Origin: Pseudoalteromonas piscicida
Lineage (GTDB): Bacteria > Pseudomonadota > Gammaproteobacteria > Enterobacterales > Alteromonadaceae
Assembly (NCBI RefSeq): GCF_002208135.1
Contig: NZ_CP021646.1
Location: forward strand, 1,719,501 to 1,783,500
Direction: 5' to 3'
Length of the DNA: 64,000 nt
The notes below the pieces were generated by a model. The model was not told the DNA's origin, searched no databases, and saw nothing but the letters and a program-made list of their open reading frames with translations. The number at the start of each line of letters is the position of its first letter. The first letter of the stretch is position 1. Of the stretch, positions 27,140-36,756 are shown in pieces. The position numbers were made by a program, and so were the translations under genes.

Positions 27140-28156
27140 ATGTGTAAAGTAACGCGCTTGGTGGTTTTTACGGCCACTATGCTGATAACCAATGCCGCTT
27201 TGGCTAAACCTTCGCAAGTGATTGCAGAGCCTATTCAATTTGAAAGCAGTAGCCAGCAAATTCAGGCAGTAGGTAATGCTGAAGCTATTCAATCAGTTAT
27301 TTTGTATCCCGCGATTGGTGATAAGGTGACTGCGGTACATTTTAAACCGGGCGATCAGGTTGAAGCGGGTACTTTGCTATTGGAGCTAGACTCACGTCGC
27401 CAAAAAGCGGCACTTGAGGAAGCTAAAATTCGTCTTGCAGATGCGCAGCGTACCGTTGACCGCCTAACCGATAGCCAAAAGCGCGGCGCCGTCCCAATTA
27501 ATGAATTAGATAAAGCGGTAACGGACAGAGACTTAGCAAAGGTCGCATTGATCCAAGCTAAGAATGAATTAGAAGACCGCCAAGTGATCGCCCCTTTTTC
27601 TGGCGTAATGGGACTCACCGACGTTGAGGTTGGAGATCGCATTACCACCCAAACCGCGATTGCGAGTATCGACAACTTTGATAAGTTGTATGTTCAATTT
27701 GCTGCACCGGAATCTGCCTATGGCATGCTTAAATCGACCGATAGCGTGCTGCTGACACCTTGGAATGATAATTCAACACGGATAGATGCAAAGATAGCGC
27801 AAATGGACTCTAGAATAGACCCAACAGCCCGCACACTAAAAGTCAAAGCCATCTTTGAAAACCGCAATGACCGTTTTTTGCCTGGAATGAGCTTTAGAGT
27901 AACACTAACGGTATTAGGTGAAGAGTTTGCCGTTATTCCTGAAGCTGCATTACTTTGGGGCGCAACAGGTCCATATGTATGGAAAGAAGTAGATGGCAAA
28001 GCTAAGCGTATTGATGTGAAAATCCAACAGCGTTTGCCGGGTAAATTGTTAGTATCAGGCGATTTGGCTGCAAGAGAGTTATTAGTTGTAGAAGGGGTGC
28101 AACGTCTTCGTCCTGGGCAAGAAATTGCGGTGACGAATGCACTGGCGAAGGAATAA
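27140..28156 (+). CDS. RND efflux periplasmic adaptor, second system
   Basis: 338 residues from ATG 27140 (an in-frame ATG at 27119 would add 7 residues). Signal peptide MCKVTRLVVFTATMLITNAALA, cleaved around residue 22. Adaptor architecture: ILYPAIGDKVTAVHFKPGDQ (lipoyl half 1), helical hairpin about 75-125, then VIAPFSGVMGLTDVEVGDRI (lipoyl half 2) and a beta-barrel with FLPGMSFRVTLTV. It lies 3 bases upstream of its pump gene, so they form an operon; no outer-membrane factor gene is present here. Confidence 0.9.
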   Translation: MCKVTRLVVFTATMLITNAALAKPSQVIAEPIQFESSSQQIQAVGNAEAIQSVILYPAIGDKVTAVHFKPGDQVEAGTLLLELDSRRQKAALEEAKIRLADAQRTVDRLTDSQKRGAVPINELDKAVTDRDLAKVALIQAKNELEDRQVIAPFSGVMGLTDVEVGDRITTQTAIASIDNFDKLYVQFAAPESAYGMLKSTDSVLLTPWNDNSTRIDAKIAQMDSRIDPTARTLKVKAIFENRNDRFLPGMSFRVTLTVLGEEFAVIPEAALLWGATGPYVWKEVDGKAKRIDVKIQQRLPGKLLVSGDLAARELLVVEGVQRLRPGQEIAVTNALAKE

Positions 28157-28159
28157 ATC

Positions 28160-31100
28160 GTGACTAAACCGGAGTTACCACAGTTGCAAGATTTACCGTC
28201 GATGGCTATTCGCCGTCCGGTATTAATCGTTGTATTAAATTTATTGATTATTATTGCAGGTATTGCTGCACTGGCCGGGGTTGAAGTTCGTGAACTGCCT
28301 GATGTAGATAGGCCGCGTTTAACGGTGTCCGCATCGTTTCCTGGCGGCTCGCCTGAGACCGTCGACACCGAAGTAACGAGTAAGTTAGAAGGCGCAGTCG
28401 CACGTGTCAGTGGTGTAAAAAGCATTCGTGCACAAAGTGAAGAGAATAATGCGCGTATTGTGGTTGAATTTCGTCCCGGTATTAACCTAGATGATGCAGC
28501 AAACGAAACACGCGAATCCGTTTCTCGAGTACAAAGAGAGCTACCTGAAGAAGTTGAGCGGGTGTCTATTATTAAAGCGGATAATGATGCAGAAGCGGTG
28601 GTATCTTTAACCGTAAGCAGTGCCTCTTTGACACTTGAGGGGTTAACAGAACGTGTAGAAAAAGACTTAGCGCCACAGTTTTTAACTATTCCGGGCGTAG
28701 CTGATGTGCGCTTGAATGGCGATAGAGAGCGGGTGCTGCGCGTAAGGCTTGACCCCTTAAAACTGACTAGCTTTAATCTAACTGTTCCTGATGTTGCTGC
28801 GGCGCTTAGACAAGCCCCGTTTGATGTACCAGCAGGCAGTTTAAAGTCGGATGATCAGCAGTTAATTGTCCGTGCTGATGCCACGTCAGTCACCGCTGAA
28901 CAGGTGAGCGATATCATCGTTCGTGGTGAGACTCGATGGAGAGCCGGTAATTGGCCTTGAAATTATTCGCCAAGCACAGTCCAATACCATTGAAATCTCA
29001 GATGAAGTATTGCAGCTCGTTGATAAGATAAAAGTACGCTTTCCAGATCTGGAGCTATTCGTCACCTCCGATGATGCACAGTTTATTCGTTCATCCGTAG
29101 ATGAAGTCTTGAGCTCTTTAGTGATAACCATATTGTTGGTGGTATTCACGCTTTGGGTATTTATTGGCTCGTGGCGTGCGACGCTTATTCCAGCTTTTGC
29201 GATCCCGGTCGCGCTTATCGGTTCTTTGGCGCTGATCTGGGCGCTTGGCTTCTCTGTTAATATTTTAACCTTGTTAGCACTGGTGTTGGCCACTGGACTT
29301 ATCGTCGATGATGCGATTGTTGTTAGTGAAAATATTCAGCGTCGCCGTGGCGAAGGGATAGGTCGTCGCGCTGCGGCGGTTCTTGGGACAAGAGAAGTCT
29401 TCTTTGCTGTAGTCGCGACAACCGCAGTACTTGCTGCGGTATTCGTACCGATTGCCTTTTTACCGTCAACTGCGGGCCGACTGTTCAGGGAGTTTGGTGG
29501 CGTGTTAGCTGGTGCCGTGATTATTTCTTCATTTGTAGCACTGTCATTGGTGCCAGCATTAACCTCTAAGTTAAAAGTAAAGCAAGATAGCAAAAAGCAT
29601 CTATTTTCGAGTATTGGTGTGAAACTCGCAAAAATGTATCGCGGTACGATCCACTGGGTACTTGACCATGCATGGCTAACCTTTGGTGTATTTTTGGTTA
29701 TTGCGAGCTTATCTGGTGCGCTCTATTCGCAATTGGATAATGAGCTTTTGCCATCTGAAGACAGAGGTAAGATCCGGATTTTCGCAAGAGGGCCTGACGG
29801 TGTTGGTCTTAACTTTATGGATAGGCAAGCCAAACAAATGGAAGACATTTTGTTACCTTTTGTAGAAAGTGGAGAAATAGAGTCAATCTATACGGTTGTT
29901 GGTCAGTGGGATCCCAATATCGTGTTCATAACTGTGCCATTAAAGCATTGGGATGAGCGTCATTTCTCGCAACAGGAAATTATCGATAAGATCAGAGGAC
30001 CGCTTGGCAACATACCCGGTGCACCTGCTCGTGCCTTTGGTGCAAATAGCTTAAACCTAAGAGGCCAAGGTGGTGGTATCGAGCTTGCGCTACTTGGTAA
30101 CGACTATTTAGAGATCTTTAAAGCAGCGCAACAATTTGCGGCTTTGGTTGAAAAAGAAATGCCAGACGTGGCTCCGGTGCAAATCTCTTATCAACCTTCG
30201 CAACCTCAGCTGCGCGTAAACATTGACCGTCGAAGAGCAGAAGAGCTTGGCGTTAGTTTGAGTGATATTTCAACGACACTTAGGGCAGCCATTAATGGCG
30301 ATGATGTTGCTGATTTGAATGTTGGCGATCAATCCATACCAATTATGCTGCAAGCTCAAAACCATACCATCAGAGATCCAAGTGATTTGGCCAATCTTTA
30401 TGTTGGCAGCCGCTCTGGTGCATTAGTTCCGCTAAGTAGCCTTGCCGTTATTGTAGAAGAGGGCGTAGCTGCTGAGCTTGAACGCCATGCTCAGCGTCGT
30501 AGTATCGAGCTGGATATGAAACAGCCAGAAGACATGCCAATGGCTGAAGTGGTTGAAAAATTACGAGCGCTGGCAGATCAGAGTTTACCCGACAGCGTGA
30601 CGCTGGCGTTTAAAGGGGAAGCGTTAACGTTTGAAGAAACGGCAAACGAAGTGTTACTTACCTATGTGCTGGCGTTTTTGATTGTGTTGCTTGTACTTGC
30701 TGCGCAATTTGAAAGCGTGAATAGTGCCGTTGTAGTTATGATCACAGTTCCGTTTGGGATCACCTCTGCCATATTGGCGCTGTATCTTACTGGAACTTCG
30801 CTAAACATATATTCGCAAATCGGCTTAGTGATGTTGATTGGTTTAATTGCTAAAAATGCCATCTTGTTAGTTGAGTTCGCTGATCAGTTGCGTGACAAAG
30901 GACGGTCAGTAAGACAAGCTGTTGAAGAAGCTGCGGTGATCCGTTTGCGTCCTATCATGATGACTTTGGTGTCCACATTGCTTGGTGCTTTACCGTTGAT
31001 TTTATCGGTAGGCGCAGGTGCTGAGTCGAGAAATGCAATCGGCTGGGTTGTATTTGGCGGTTTAGGCTTGGCGGTTTTCTTTACGCTTTACCTCACACCT

Positions 31101-31190
31101 GTCGTTTATCTCGGTTTAGCGAGATTTACAAAACCGAGGGCGGATGAAACCAAATTATTAGTGGATGAACTTGATAAAGCTGAAAGTTAA
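28160..31190 (+). pseudogene. RND (HAE-1 type) efflux permease broken by a short internal deletion and frameshift
   Basis: The frame from GTG 28160 gives 266 residues (first membrane helix and first porter domain) and stops at 28960. The rest continues in another frame from about 28923 to 31190 (755 residues) and includes LVLATGLIVDDAIVVSENIQ, the central loop and the second membrane half (LIGLIAKNAILLVEFADQ). Both frames look family-like across the same bases around 28921-28931 (R-G-E-T-R in one, V-R-L-D in the other). That is what a deletion between two copies of a roughly 10-base repeat (GTGAGACTCG) would leave. By analogy with typical pumps about 25 residues are missing, so this is not a simple one-base error. 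The product is probably non-functional. Confidence 0.82.
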
Positions 31191-31219
31191 ATTTCCCTGT
31201 TAAAAATAAAGTAAGGTGA

Positions 31220-31245
31220 GCGCAGCAACAGCTGCGCTTTTTTTA
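31220..31245 (+). terminator. Rho-independent terminator after the second RND operon
   Basis: AGCGCAGC pairs with GCTGCGCT around AACA and runs straight into a T7 tract, 30 bases after the pump stop. Confidence 0.9.
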
Positions 31246-31424
31246 TACCGCGATTAATGTTGTGGTAACACATTCTTTGATACTTTTTGTTGAACTTTTC
31301 ATTATTTAAACTGTCACAACCGATGTGGTTGTTTTATGGCCAGTATGTTTGCTATCCTAAGACAGTAAATCCTGTTTTCTATAACAATAATAAAAATAAC
31401 AAGCTAATTGAAAGAAGATGTGCC

Positions 31425-31796
31425 ATGGGTAATTTATTTTTAAAAGAAAGGGAAAATTGGACCGCTTGGATTATTTGGAGCTTGATAGGATGCACGGCTA
31501 CCGTTGCATTATCGAGTTATACCAGTGAGATATGGATGGGGCTATTAGCGCCTATCTTGGTATTAGGATTACTAACAACATGGATGAGTTACACCAAGCG
31601 ATTTGATTTTTCCAGAGCATTCAAAGTGCTCAGTACCGTTGTGTTGTTTTCATCTATTCCCGTTATCATTGAAAAAGTGCTGCCTGCGAAAAACGCAGTC
31701 ATTGGTGTGATTGATTCTGGGATCATCGTGATTGCAATGGTTATCGCCAGTTGTATTTTTGCTTACATTGCCAAAAGGCCAAAGCAATATTATTGA
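31425..31796 (+). CDS. Small membrane protein of unknown function
   Basis: 123 residues from ATG 31425, chosen because GAAAGAAG lies about 8 bases upstream; an in-frame start at 31287 would add a 46-residue N-terminus without membrane logic. Four hydrophobic segments are visible: about 13-32 (AWIIWSLIGCTATVALSSY), 37-52, 68-82 and 94-113. It ends in a basic tail, AKRPKQYY. I do not recognise the family. It is monocistronic, upstream of the tRNA gene. Confidence 0.65.
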   Translation: MGNLFLKERENWTAWIIWSLIGCTATVALSSYTSEIWMGLLAPILVLGLLTTWMSYTKRFDFSRAFKVLSTVVLFSSIPVIIEKVLPAKNAVIGVIDSGIIVIAMVIASCIFAYIAKRPKQYY

Positions 31797-31886
31797 TTAT
31801 TCGGCTATTATTTGCGCTTTTGAATGCAAAAATCGAAATAGTGCTTTACAACCGCTGGATATCTCCATAAAATGCGCGCCAACAAC

Positions 31887-31977
31887 GGAGAGATGGCTGA
31901 GTGGTTGAAAGCACCGGTCTTGAAAACCGGCATACGTTAATAGCGTATCTAGGGTTCAAATCCCTATCTCTCCGCCA
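31887..31977 (+). tRNA. tRNA-Ser (anticodon TGA)
   Basis: The 91 bases fold as a class II tRNA. Acceptor GGAGAGA pairs with TCTCTCC, with encoded GCCA. The D arm is GCTGAGTGG, the anticodon stem-loop is CCGGT-CTTGAAA-ACCGG with anticodon TGA, a long variable arm follows (TACG...CGTA), and the T arm is AGGGTTCAAATCCCT. It reads UCN serine codons. No attachment-site repeat is visible at its 3' end. Confidence 0.97.
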
Positions 31978-31987
31978 CCTCATTCCC

Positions 31988-32017
31988 AAAACCGCCTCCA
32001 AATGGCGGTTTTTTTCG
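31988..32017 (+). terminator. Rho-independent terminator after tRNA-Ser
   Basis: AAACCGCC pairs with GGCGGTTT across a 7-base loop and leads into a T7 tract, 11 bases after the tRNA. Confidence 0.85.
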
Positions 32018-32030
32018 TTTGGAGGCGTGT

Positions 32031-32414
32031 ATGTCTGCGGCTAGTAATATGGCAATAATAAAACATAGTTCTATTTGGATTGTATTTAGTTATTTTTATC
32101 TTAGTGGCCTAAACATGGCGCTAACGTTGTCGATTGATTCGCAACAAGATCCTGATATTGCGATGACGCTGCTGCATGTTTTTTTATTTAATTGCCTTGT
32201 TGGTCATCTGATCACTAAGTATGAAAAATCATGGCCAGAAATCGCCAGTGTGGTTATTGCATTATTTGGTGTGGTTGGATTTGGGCACTACTTTGTTGGT
32301 AGCTTGGGAGAGTACAGTGATGAGCTCAATATTGGTCTTGTATTATTGCTGCCATTCGCAACCTTTGTAATTAAAAAACTCAAACAATATGCCGAAGAGA
32401 AAGCCGCTAGCTAG
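32031..32414 (+). CDS. Small membrane protein of unknown function
   Basis: 127 residues from ATG 32031, preceded by GGAGG at 32021; an upstream in-frame TTG at 32019 is less likely. Three or four hydrophobic segments: about 11-30 (SIWIVFSYFYLSGLNMALTL), 42-58, 70-88 and 103-115, then a charged tail ending AEEKAAS. Its stop is embedded in the terminator hairpin. The family is not recognised. Confidence 0.6.
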   Translation: MSAASNMAIIKHSSIWIVFSYFYLSGLNMALTLSIDSQQDPDIAMTLLHVFLFNCLVGHLITKYEKSWPEIASVVIALFGVVGFGHYFVGSLGEYSDELNIGLVLLLPFATFVIKKLKQYAEEKAAS

Positions 32415-32424
32415 CGGTTTTTTT
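32404..32424 (+). terminator. Terminator overlapping the end of the preceding gene
   Basis: CCGCTAG and CTAGCGG form a perfect palindrome followed by a T7 tract. The palindrome contains the TAG stop of the preceding membrane-protein gene, so termination and the last codons overlap. Confidence 0.8.
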
Positions 32425-32533
32425 GTGTCCGACGAATAGCTCGACTGCTTGATAATCAAACAGCTCCGGTATCTTGCCTATTTTGGCTGTGATACAATCT
32501 AAGATTCTTGTTAATAAAAAATATGGAAAGACT

Positions 32534-33148
32534 ATGTCTCAATTCAACACAGACGCAGATAAAGCGAGCTACGGTATTGGTTTACAAATGGGTGAGCAAC
32601 TTAAAGCAAACCCTTTTGAAGGTCTAAACCTTAACTCTGTATTCGAAGGTATGAAAGACGCTTATGCTGGTGACAGCTTCCGCGTTGAGATCCCTGAAAT
32701 TCAAGCGGCATTTGAGAAGATCAATGCTGAAATCCAACAGCGTCGTGAAGAAGAAGCTAAAGTGTTAGCAGCTGAAGGTGTTGCGTTTCTAGAAGAAAAT
32801 GCAAAACGTGCTGAAGTAACAGTAACTGAGTCAGGTCTTCAGTATGAAGTAGTTGAAACTGGCGAAGGCGATAAGCCTGTTGAAGATTCAAAAGTACGTG
32901 TTCATTACCACGGTACTCTAATCAACGGTACGACTTTTGATAGCTCATACGAGCGCGGCCAACCAGCTGAATTCCCAGTAAATGGCGTGATCAAAGGTTG
33001 GACTGAAGCACTTCAAATGATGCCAGCAGGTTCTAAATGGCGTCTATACGTACCGCATGAGCTTGCATACGGCGAGCGTGGTGCGGGTGCTGCAATCGCA
33101 CCTTTCTCAACGTTGATCTTTGACGTTGAGCTACTAGACGTACTTTAA
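32534..33148 (+). CDS. fklB: FKBP-type peptidyl-prolyl cis-trans isomerase FklB
   Basis: 204 residues from ATG 32534, preceded by GGAAAG; the in-frame extension to 32474 is not needed. The N-terminal helical dimerisation domain (about 1-90) starts ASYGIGLQMGEQL. The FKBP domain (about 95-204) has VRVHYHGTLINGTTFDSSY, FPVNGVIKGWTEALQMMPAG and LAYGERGAGAAIAPFSTL, with the active-site aromatic and D-S-S residues in place. It matches E. coli FklB in length and layout. It catalyses proline isomerisation during protein folding. It is monocistronic. Confidence 0.93.
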   Translation: MSQFNTDADKASYGIGLQMGEQLKANPFEGLNLNSVFEGMKDAYAGDSFRVEIPEIQAAFEKINAEIQQRREEEAKVLAAEGVAFLEENAKRAEVTVTESGLQYEVVETGEGDKPVEDSKVRVHYHGTLINGTTFDSSYERGQPAEFPVNGVIKGWTEALQMMPAGSKWRLYVPHELAYGERGAGAAIAPFSTLIFDVELLDVL

Positions 33149-33159
33149 GTCTATGCTTT

Positions 33160-33186
33160 GAGTGGATCTGTTGGATCCACTCTATT
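33160..33186 (+). terminator. Hairpin after fklB
   Basis: GAGTGGATC pairs with GATCCACTC around a 5-base loop, 12 bases after the stop, followed by TATTATT. It is probably the fklB terminator despite a weak T run. The 150 bases beyond it, up to the convergent reductase gene, hold no gene I can support. Confidence 0.65.
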
Positions 33187-33337
33187 ATTCCATTTAGCGT
33201 TAATACTCCCTCAAATTGAGCGACTAAATAACAAAAGCTTTTACCTTGCCCATAGCTGTGCTATCGACAAGATTTTCTCGTCTCAAAATGGATCATTGAG
33301 TTACGCTAGTTGGTATTACTTTTTCGACATATTTTCT

Positions 33338-34300
33338 TTAACCCGCCTCATTGCTTCCATTCAATACTAAATACACATTCTCCCAAAGCTTGGCTAATGC
33401 AATTAGGTAGTCAGATGTTTGAAAATGGGGACAGACGCTGTCGCCATAGATCACGGCTTTAAGTTGTTCAAGTACGGCTAAGTTGGCTTTATCGCGCAAT
33501 GTCACTATTTCATTCACCGTAAACGCATGTTGCTCAAGCAGGTAGTGGCTCCGCCACTCTTTACTGGACATAGTGATAGGTGATGGTAACCAAGTTAATG
33601 GACCATAAGTATCGCTTAGCAGTAATGTGCCATGGTTGAATATGGCTGAGACTCTGTGATTGATAAATGTTGCTGAGCCATCATCAAACTCAGACGCAAA
33701 GTTTTGACAAAGCAGCGAAATGGACATCGCCCCGCGTTGTAGCAAAATACTAGCAAACGCACTCGGAGTAGCCTTTGGTTGAATGGCAACTGTCACATCA
33801 ACTTCGTCGGTAAATAGACGACAAATTAAATCCAGTCCCGAATACAGTGTCCTGAGGTTGACGGCGAGGTCTAGATGCATACATTGGCCATGTGCTGCGG
33901 CACTGAAGTAGTTGTCATAGAAAGAGCGAATAGGATACAAATCGGCGAAATGGGCGTTCACCCAGAATCTAACACCATTAGCTTTGGCAACTGCTAGTGC
34001 CTGTGCCATCGAGGTCGGCCCAATTGGATGTTCACAAATTACATGGATATGTTTTTCTAATAGTGCGATAGTAATCTCAATACCGGCATCGCCAGCGATA
34101 GCCACACAAGCAATATCCACTTGTTTGTCTGTTATCTGCTCTGCATCGGTGTAATGTGGTACGGCAAAGGACTGAGCGTACTGTGTTGAGCGAAGACCAC
34201 CAGTTGACAATATGCCACTGAGCATCAATCCCGTATTTTGAAACTGTAATGCCCGAATATAAGTAGCACCGTAATTTGTTCCGCATACTAAAATTTTCAT
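33338..34300 (-). CDS. Gfo/Idh/MocA-type oxidoreductase resembling thiazolinyl imide reductases (RiPP cluster)
   Basis: 320 residues, ATG at 34300 with AAGGA upstream. The N-terminal Rossmann start MKILVCGTNYGATYIRALQ is close in style to PchG/Irp3-type thiazolinyl imide reductases (V-C-G-x-x-x-G-x-x-Y). The cofactor and substrate region shows CEHPIGPTSMAQALAVA (E-H-P in place of the common E-K-P) and FWVNAHFADLYPIR. Known relatives use NADPH to reduce a thiazoline ring to thiazolidine in siderophore assembly. Here it is 9 bases downstream of a YcaO cyclodehydratase, so reduction of azoline rings on the modified peptide is a good inference. It is the last gene of the cluster. Confidence 0.72.
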   Translation of the reverse strand: MKILVCGTNYGATYIRALQFQNTGLMLSGILSTGGLRSTQYAQSFAVPHYTDAEQITDKQVDIACVAIAGDAGIEITIALLEKHIHVICEHPIGPTSMAQALAVAKANGVRFWVNAHFADLYPIRSFYDNYFSAAAHGQCMHLDLAVNLRTLYSGLDLICRLFTDEVDVTVAIQPKATPSAFASILLQRGAMSISLLCQNFASEFDDGSATFINHRVSAIFNHGTLLLSDTYGPLTWLPSPITMSSKEWRSHYLLEQHAFTVNEIVTLRDKANLAVLEQLKAVIYGDSVCPHFQTSDYLIALAKLWENVYLVLNGSNEAG

Positions 34301-34309
34301 AGCGAGTCC

Positions 34310-36703
34310 TTATGCAATGGGGTGTGGATACAAGTTAACCGCGCGACCAGCCAAGAGTTTATGCAATCTTGGGTTGTCAATGCGCTTGAATTGTTCACCA
34401 AAATGAATGGGCTGCATATTAACACCAACAGCTCGAGCCACTCTAAATGGACTTAATGCAACGTCTGAAGCAGTGACATCAACAATGGCAATATCAACTC
34501 CCGCTTTGGTAATGCGCTGTCTTAGATCTGCGGCTCCCTCAAGTGTAGGATAAGGCCAACATGATAGCGGTTTAGATACAGATGCAGGCTGTCTCATAAA
34601 GTTAAAGGCGGATAAGTGTGCACCAGAGAAATAAAATGCAGCATGATCCTCTAACGTCCTGACCTGCTCTACGGTTTGTGGAGCTTTATGTCCACTCTGC
34701 ATTAGGCTGCAAAGATAGGGCATAACATGACCTTGCTCCAATAATGCTTTGGTGACAGCCACATTGATGTTGTCATGGGTTGCTAGTGAAACTGATACCG
34801 CAGGGGTGGTGATGCCATCGCCTAGACCAAGGCAAACCACCGTTGGGATATGGATGCCGACGTCAAGAAGGTATAACTCTAGCGCTATGCCTTGCTGTGT
34901 TATCGATCCGACCATGAGTTTCAACTTGCCAGTTAGCAGCGAGTCGGCATCTAATCTAGTACAAGGGAGTTGGGCGTACCAGGTAAGCATCATCGCATCT
35001 CTTTCAATGAGTTCGAAGCAGGCTCTGACAGCGGCATCTTCGTTATCTTTACCTGCCGCTAAGCCATTAGAAGAAACTTGACTGAATTGTTCTTCATAAG
35101 GGCAAGTAAAATTAAAGTAGCTCACTAAAGCGGGTACCCAAGTAGCGCGACTTGTGCCAATCCAATTGCCTTCAACCCAATGAATTTTTTGTTTACTTCG
35201 CCATTTGCTAAAGGGAAACCCAGGTGTTGCATACTGCTCGGGAGAATAGAGGACCAGATCTGCTGGGTTTACGTAGTCTCCTTGAAGTTGATTTACCGTG
35301 GCATAACGACATTTACGAATATCGTATCTTGCAGCCGAATAACGTTCAAGCGCTTCACCAACCGCACTAATATGAGCAGAAAGCGAGTCTAACCCTTTAC
35401 CTGAACCAACTTGGCCTTGTGTTCTCGGATCAAACTGACCACTTGTAAAACTACTTAGACTAGCAGATGCGGTGATAGGGAATTCAGGCAAGTGGGATGC
35501 ATGGCCCGTTAATTGTTTTATCACGCCAAACTCTGGGTCTATCCAACCTCGCATCACCTTTTTAAATTGTTCAACTGTCTGTAATTCAGAAATGGCCGGT
35601 AAGGTGTTATTGCTAGCAGAGATATCTTGTACGCTAGGGCCAGAGCATACTGCGCATTCAGGGACTGGAATAATAGGGTGAAGCGAGCTTTCTCCACTAA
35701 CCAAATTGGTTGTTCTGGTAGTATTTTGCAGCACAGATTGCGTGTACTGTAACAAAATGGTTTGTATATCAGTTGCAGCCTGCATTGCGATTGATGCTGA
35801 CATACTACTTAAAATTGAATGGGCTCGAGCGCCGGAATGTGCTTTATTCGTGATTTCATCAATCTTATGTGCAGTTTGCGGATTTACTGCAGTGCCAAGT
35901 TTTCGCAGTCGTAAACAGTTCCAGCATCCACCGCCTTGATTGGTAACATATGGACCTACATGCCCGGTTAGCCCATCAATAGAGACGTAAAAAGTAGGTA
36001 GTGCAATCTTAGCTAAATGCGTGGCGATGTTGGTATGCGCACTGAGCGAGTCCGATGGCAGAGAAATAACGACCAGATCCCAGTTTTGAAGGATAACTTC
36101 ATCTAATGGGGAGTTCAGTTCGGCCGTTTGTGCACTAACTTCTGAGTGAACAAAGCGTTGCTTTAGGTAGTCTGTGAAGGCATCGACCGTTGTAGTATTA
36201 CTTGGCAGGTGATTAACTGCATGATGATAATATCCACTTTGGTTAGTACAATTAGCATCATCAAGAATATGAATATACCCCACGCCAGCATTTAATAGCT
36301 CTTCTAGCATAGGCATCGCCCAAGGCGTTAACCCTATACACAGAATACGGTTATTCTGGAGTGTTCGTGGATCGCGCTTTGCCTCATTTTGCCACGCGTT
36401 AATAAAGCGGTATTGTTCAGGCCAAGGAGCTGAGGTTGAGTTGATAACAACGCGTTCAATGAGACCTTTTTGCTCCAATAAGCGCAATAATTGTTCAACA
36501 CTAGCGCTAGAGTATTGCGTTATCTGTGATGCGATCTCATCGAGGCCAAAGTCACCTTTTAATAAAGGAATAATGTCGTCAACAAAAGCACTTATGTCTT
36601 TTCCATGGAGTTGAAAATCTCCAAGATCAGAGCGTAGCAATACTCCCTCATCGTTAGGTAAGATACTTGCGGCAGGTGATAGCCTTATTTTATCTTTATT
36701 CAT
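34310..36703 (-). CDS. Fused E1-like/YcaO azoline-forming cyclodehydratase with leader-binding domain
   Basis: 797 residues from ATG 36703, chosen because AGAGG lies 6 bases upstream; a longer frame to 36817 would run through the intercistronic hairpin. Residues about 5-85 form a small winged-helix-like domain, consistent with a RiPP recognition element. Residues about 110-350 are E1-ThiF-like, starting RILCIGLTPWAMPMLEELL, with two zinc-site pairs CWNC (about 260) and CAVC (about 351). The YcaO domain (about 400-797) has SAVGEALERYSA and ACFELIERDAMM with the ATP/Mg-binding Glu residues, and ends YPHPIA, a proline-rich tail like azoline-forming YcaO enzymes. Such enzymes use ATP to turn Cys/Ser/Thr into azolines. 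The substrate is presumably the Cys-repeat peptide encoded just upstream. Confidence 0.88.
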   Translation of the reverse strand: MNKDKIRLSPAASILPNDEGVLLRSDLGDFQLHGKDISAFVDDIIPLLKGDFGLDEIASQITQYSSASVEQLLRLLEQKGLIERVVINSTSAPWPEQYRFINAWQNEAKRDPRTLQNNRILCIGLTPWAMPMLEELLNAGVGYIHILDDANCTNQSGYYHHAVNHLPSNTTTVDAFTDYLKQRFVHSEVSAQTAELNSPLDEVILQNWDLVVISLPSDSLSAHTNIATHLAKIALPTFYVSIDGLTGHVGPYVTNQGGGCWNCLRLRKLGTAVNPQTAHKIDEITNKAHSGARAHSILSSMSASIAMQAATDIQTILLQYTQSVLQNTTRTTNLVSGESSLHPIIPVPECAVCSGPSVQDISASNNTLPAISELQTVEQFKKVMRGWIDPEFGVIKQLTGHASHLPEFPITASASLSSFTSGQFDPRTQGQVGSGKGLDSLSAHISAVGEALERYSAARYDIRKCRYATVNQLQGDYVNPADLVLYSPEQYATPGFPFSKWRSKQKIHWVEGNWIGTSRATWVPALVSYFNFTCPYEEQFSQVSSNGLAAGKDNEDAAVRACFELIERDAMMLTWYAQLPCTRLDADSLLTGKLKLMVGSITQQGIALELYLLDVGIHIPTVVCLGLGDGITTPAVSVSLATHDNINVAVTKALLEQGHVMPYLCSLMQSGHKAPQTVEQVRTLEDHAAFYFSGAHLSAFNFMRQPASVSKPLSCWPYPTLEGAADLRQRITKAGVDIAIVDVTASDVALSPFRVARAVGVNMQPIHFGEQFKRIDNPRLHKLLAGRAVNLYPHPIA

Positions 36704-36724
36704 ATGCATCCTCTGTAAGTTATG

Positions 36725-36748
36725 GAAGCCCCGATAAAGAGGCTTCAC
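36725..36748 (-). promoter_or_regulatory. Intercistronic hairpin between precursor and cyclodehydratase genes
   Basis: On the minus strand GAAGCC and GGCTTC form a 6-bp stem with a 10-base loop in the 53-base gap between the precursor stop and the enzyme start. It has no strong T run. Such hairpins often stabilise the precursor message or lower expression of downstream enzyme genes relative to the peptide; that role is inferred. Confidence 0.5.
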
Positions 36749-36756
36749 TAATGTCT

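Noticed and set aside
31887..31977. tRNA-Ser as a prophage or island attachment site
   Set aside because: No repeat of its 3' end is visible downstream in this window, and the neighbouring genes look ordinary.
34310..36703. The E1-like/YcaO protein as a ThiF-type cofactor enzyme
   Set aside because: The C-terminal YcaO domain with ATP-binding Glu motifs, plus the Cys-rich neighbour, point to peptide cyclodehydration.
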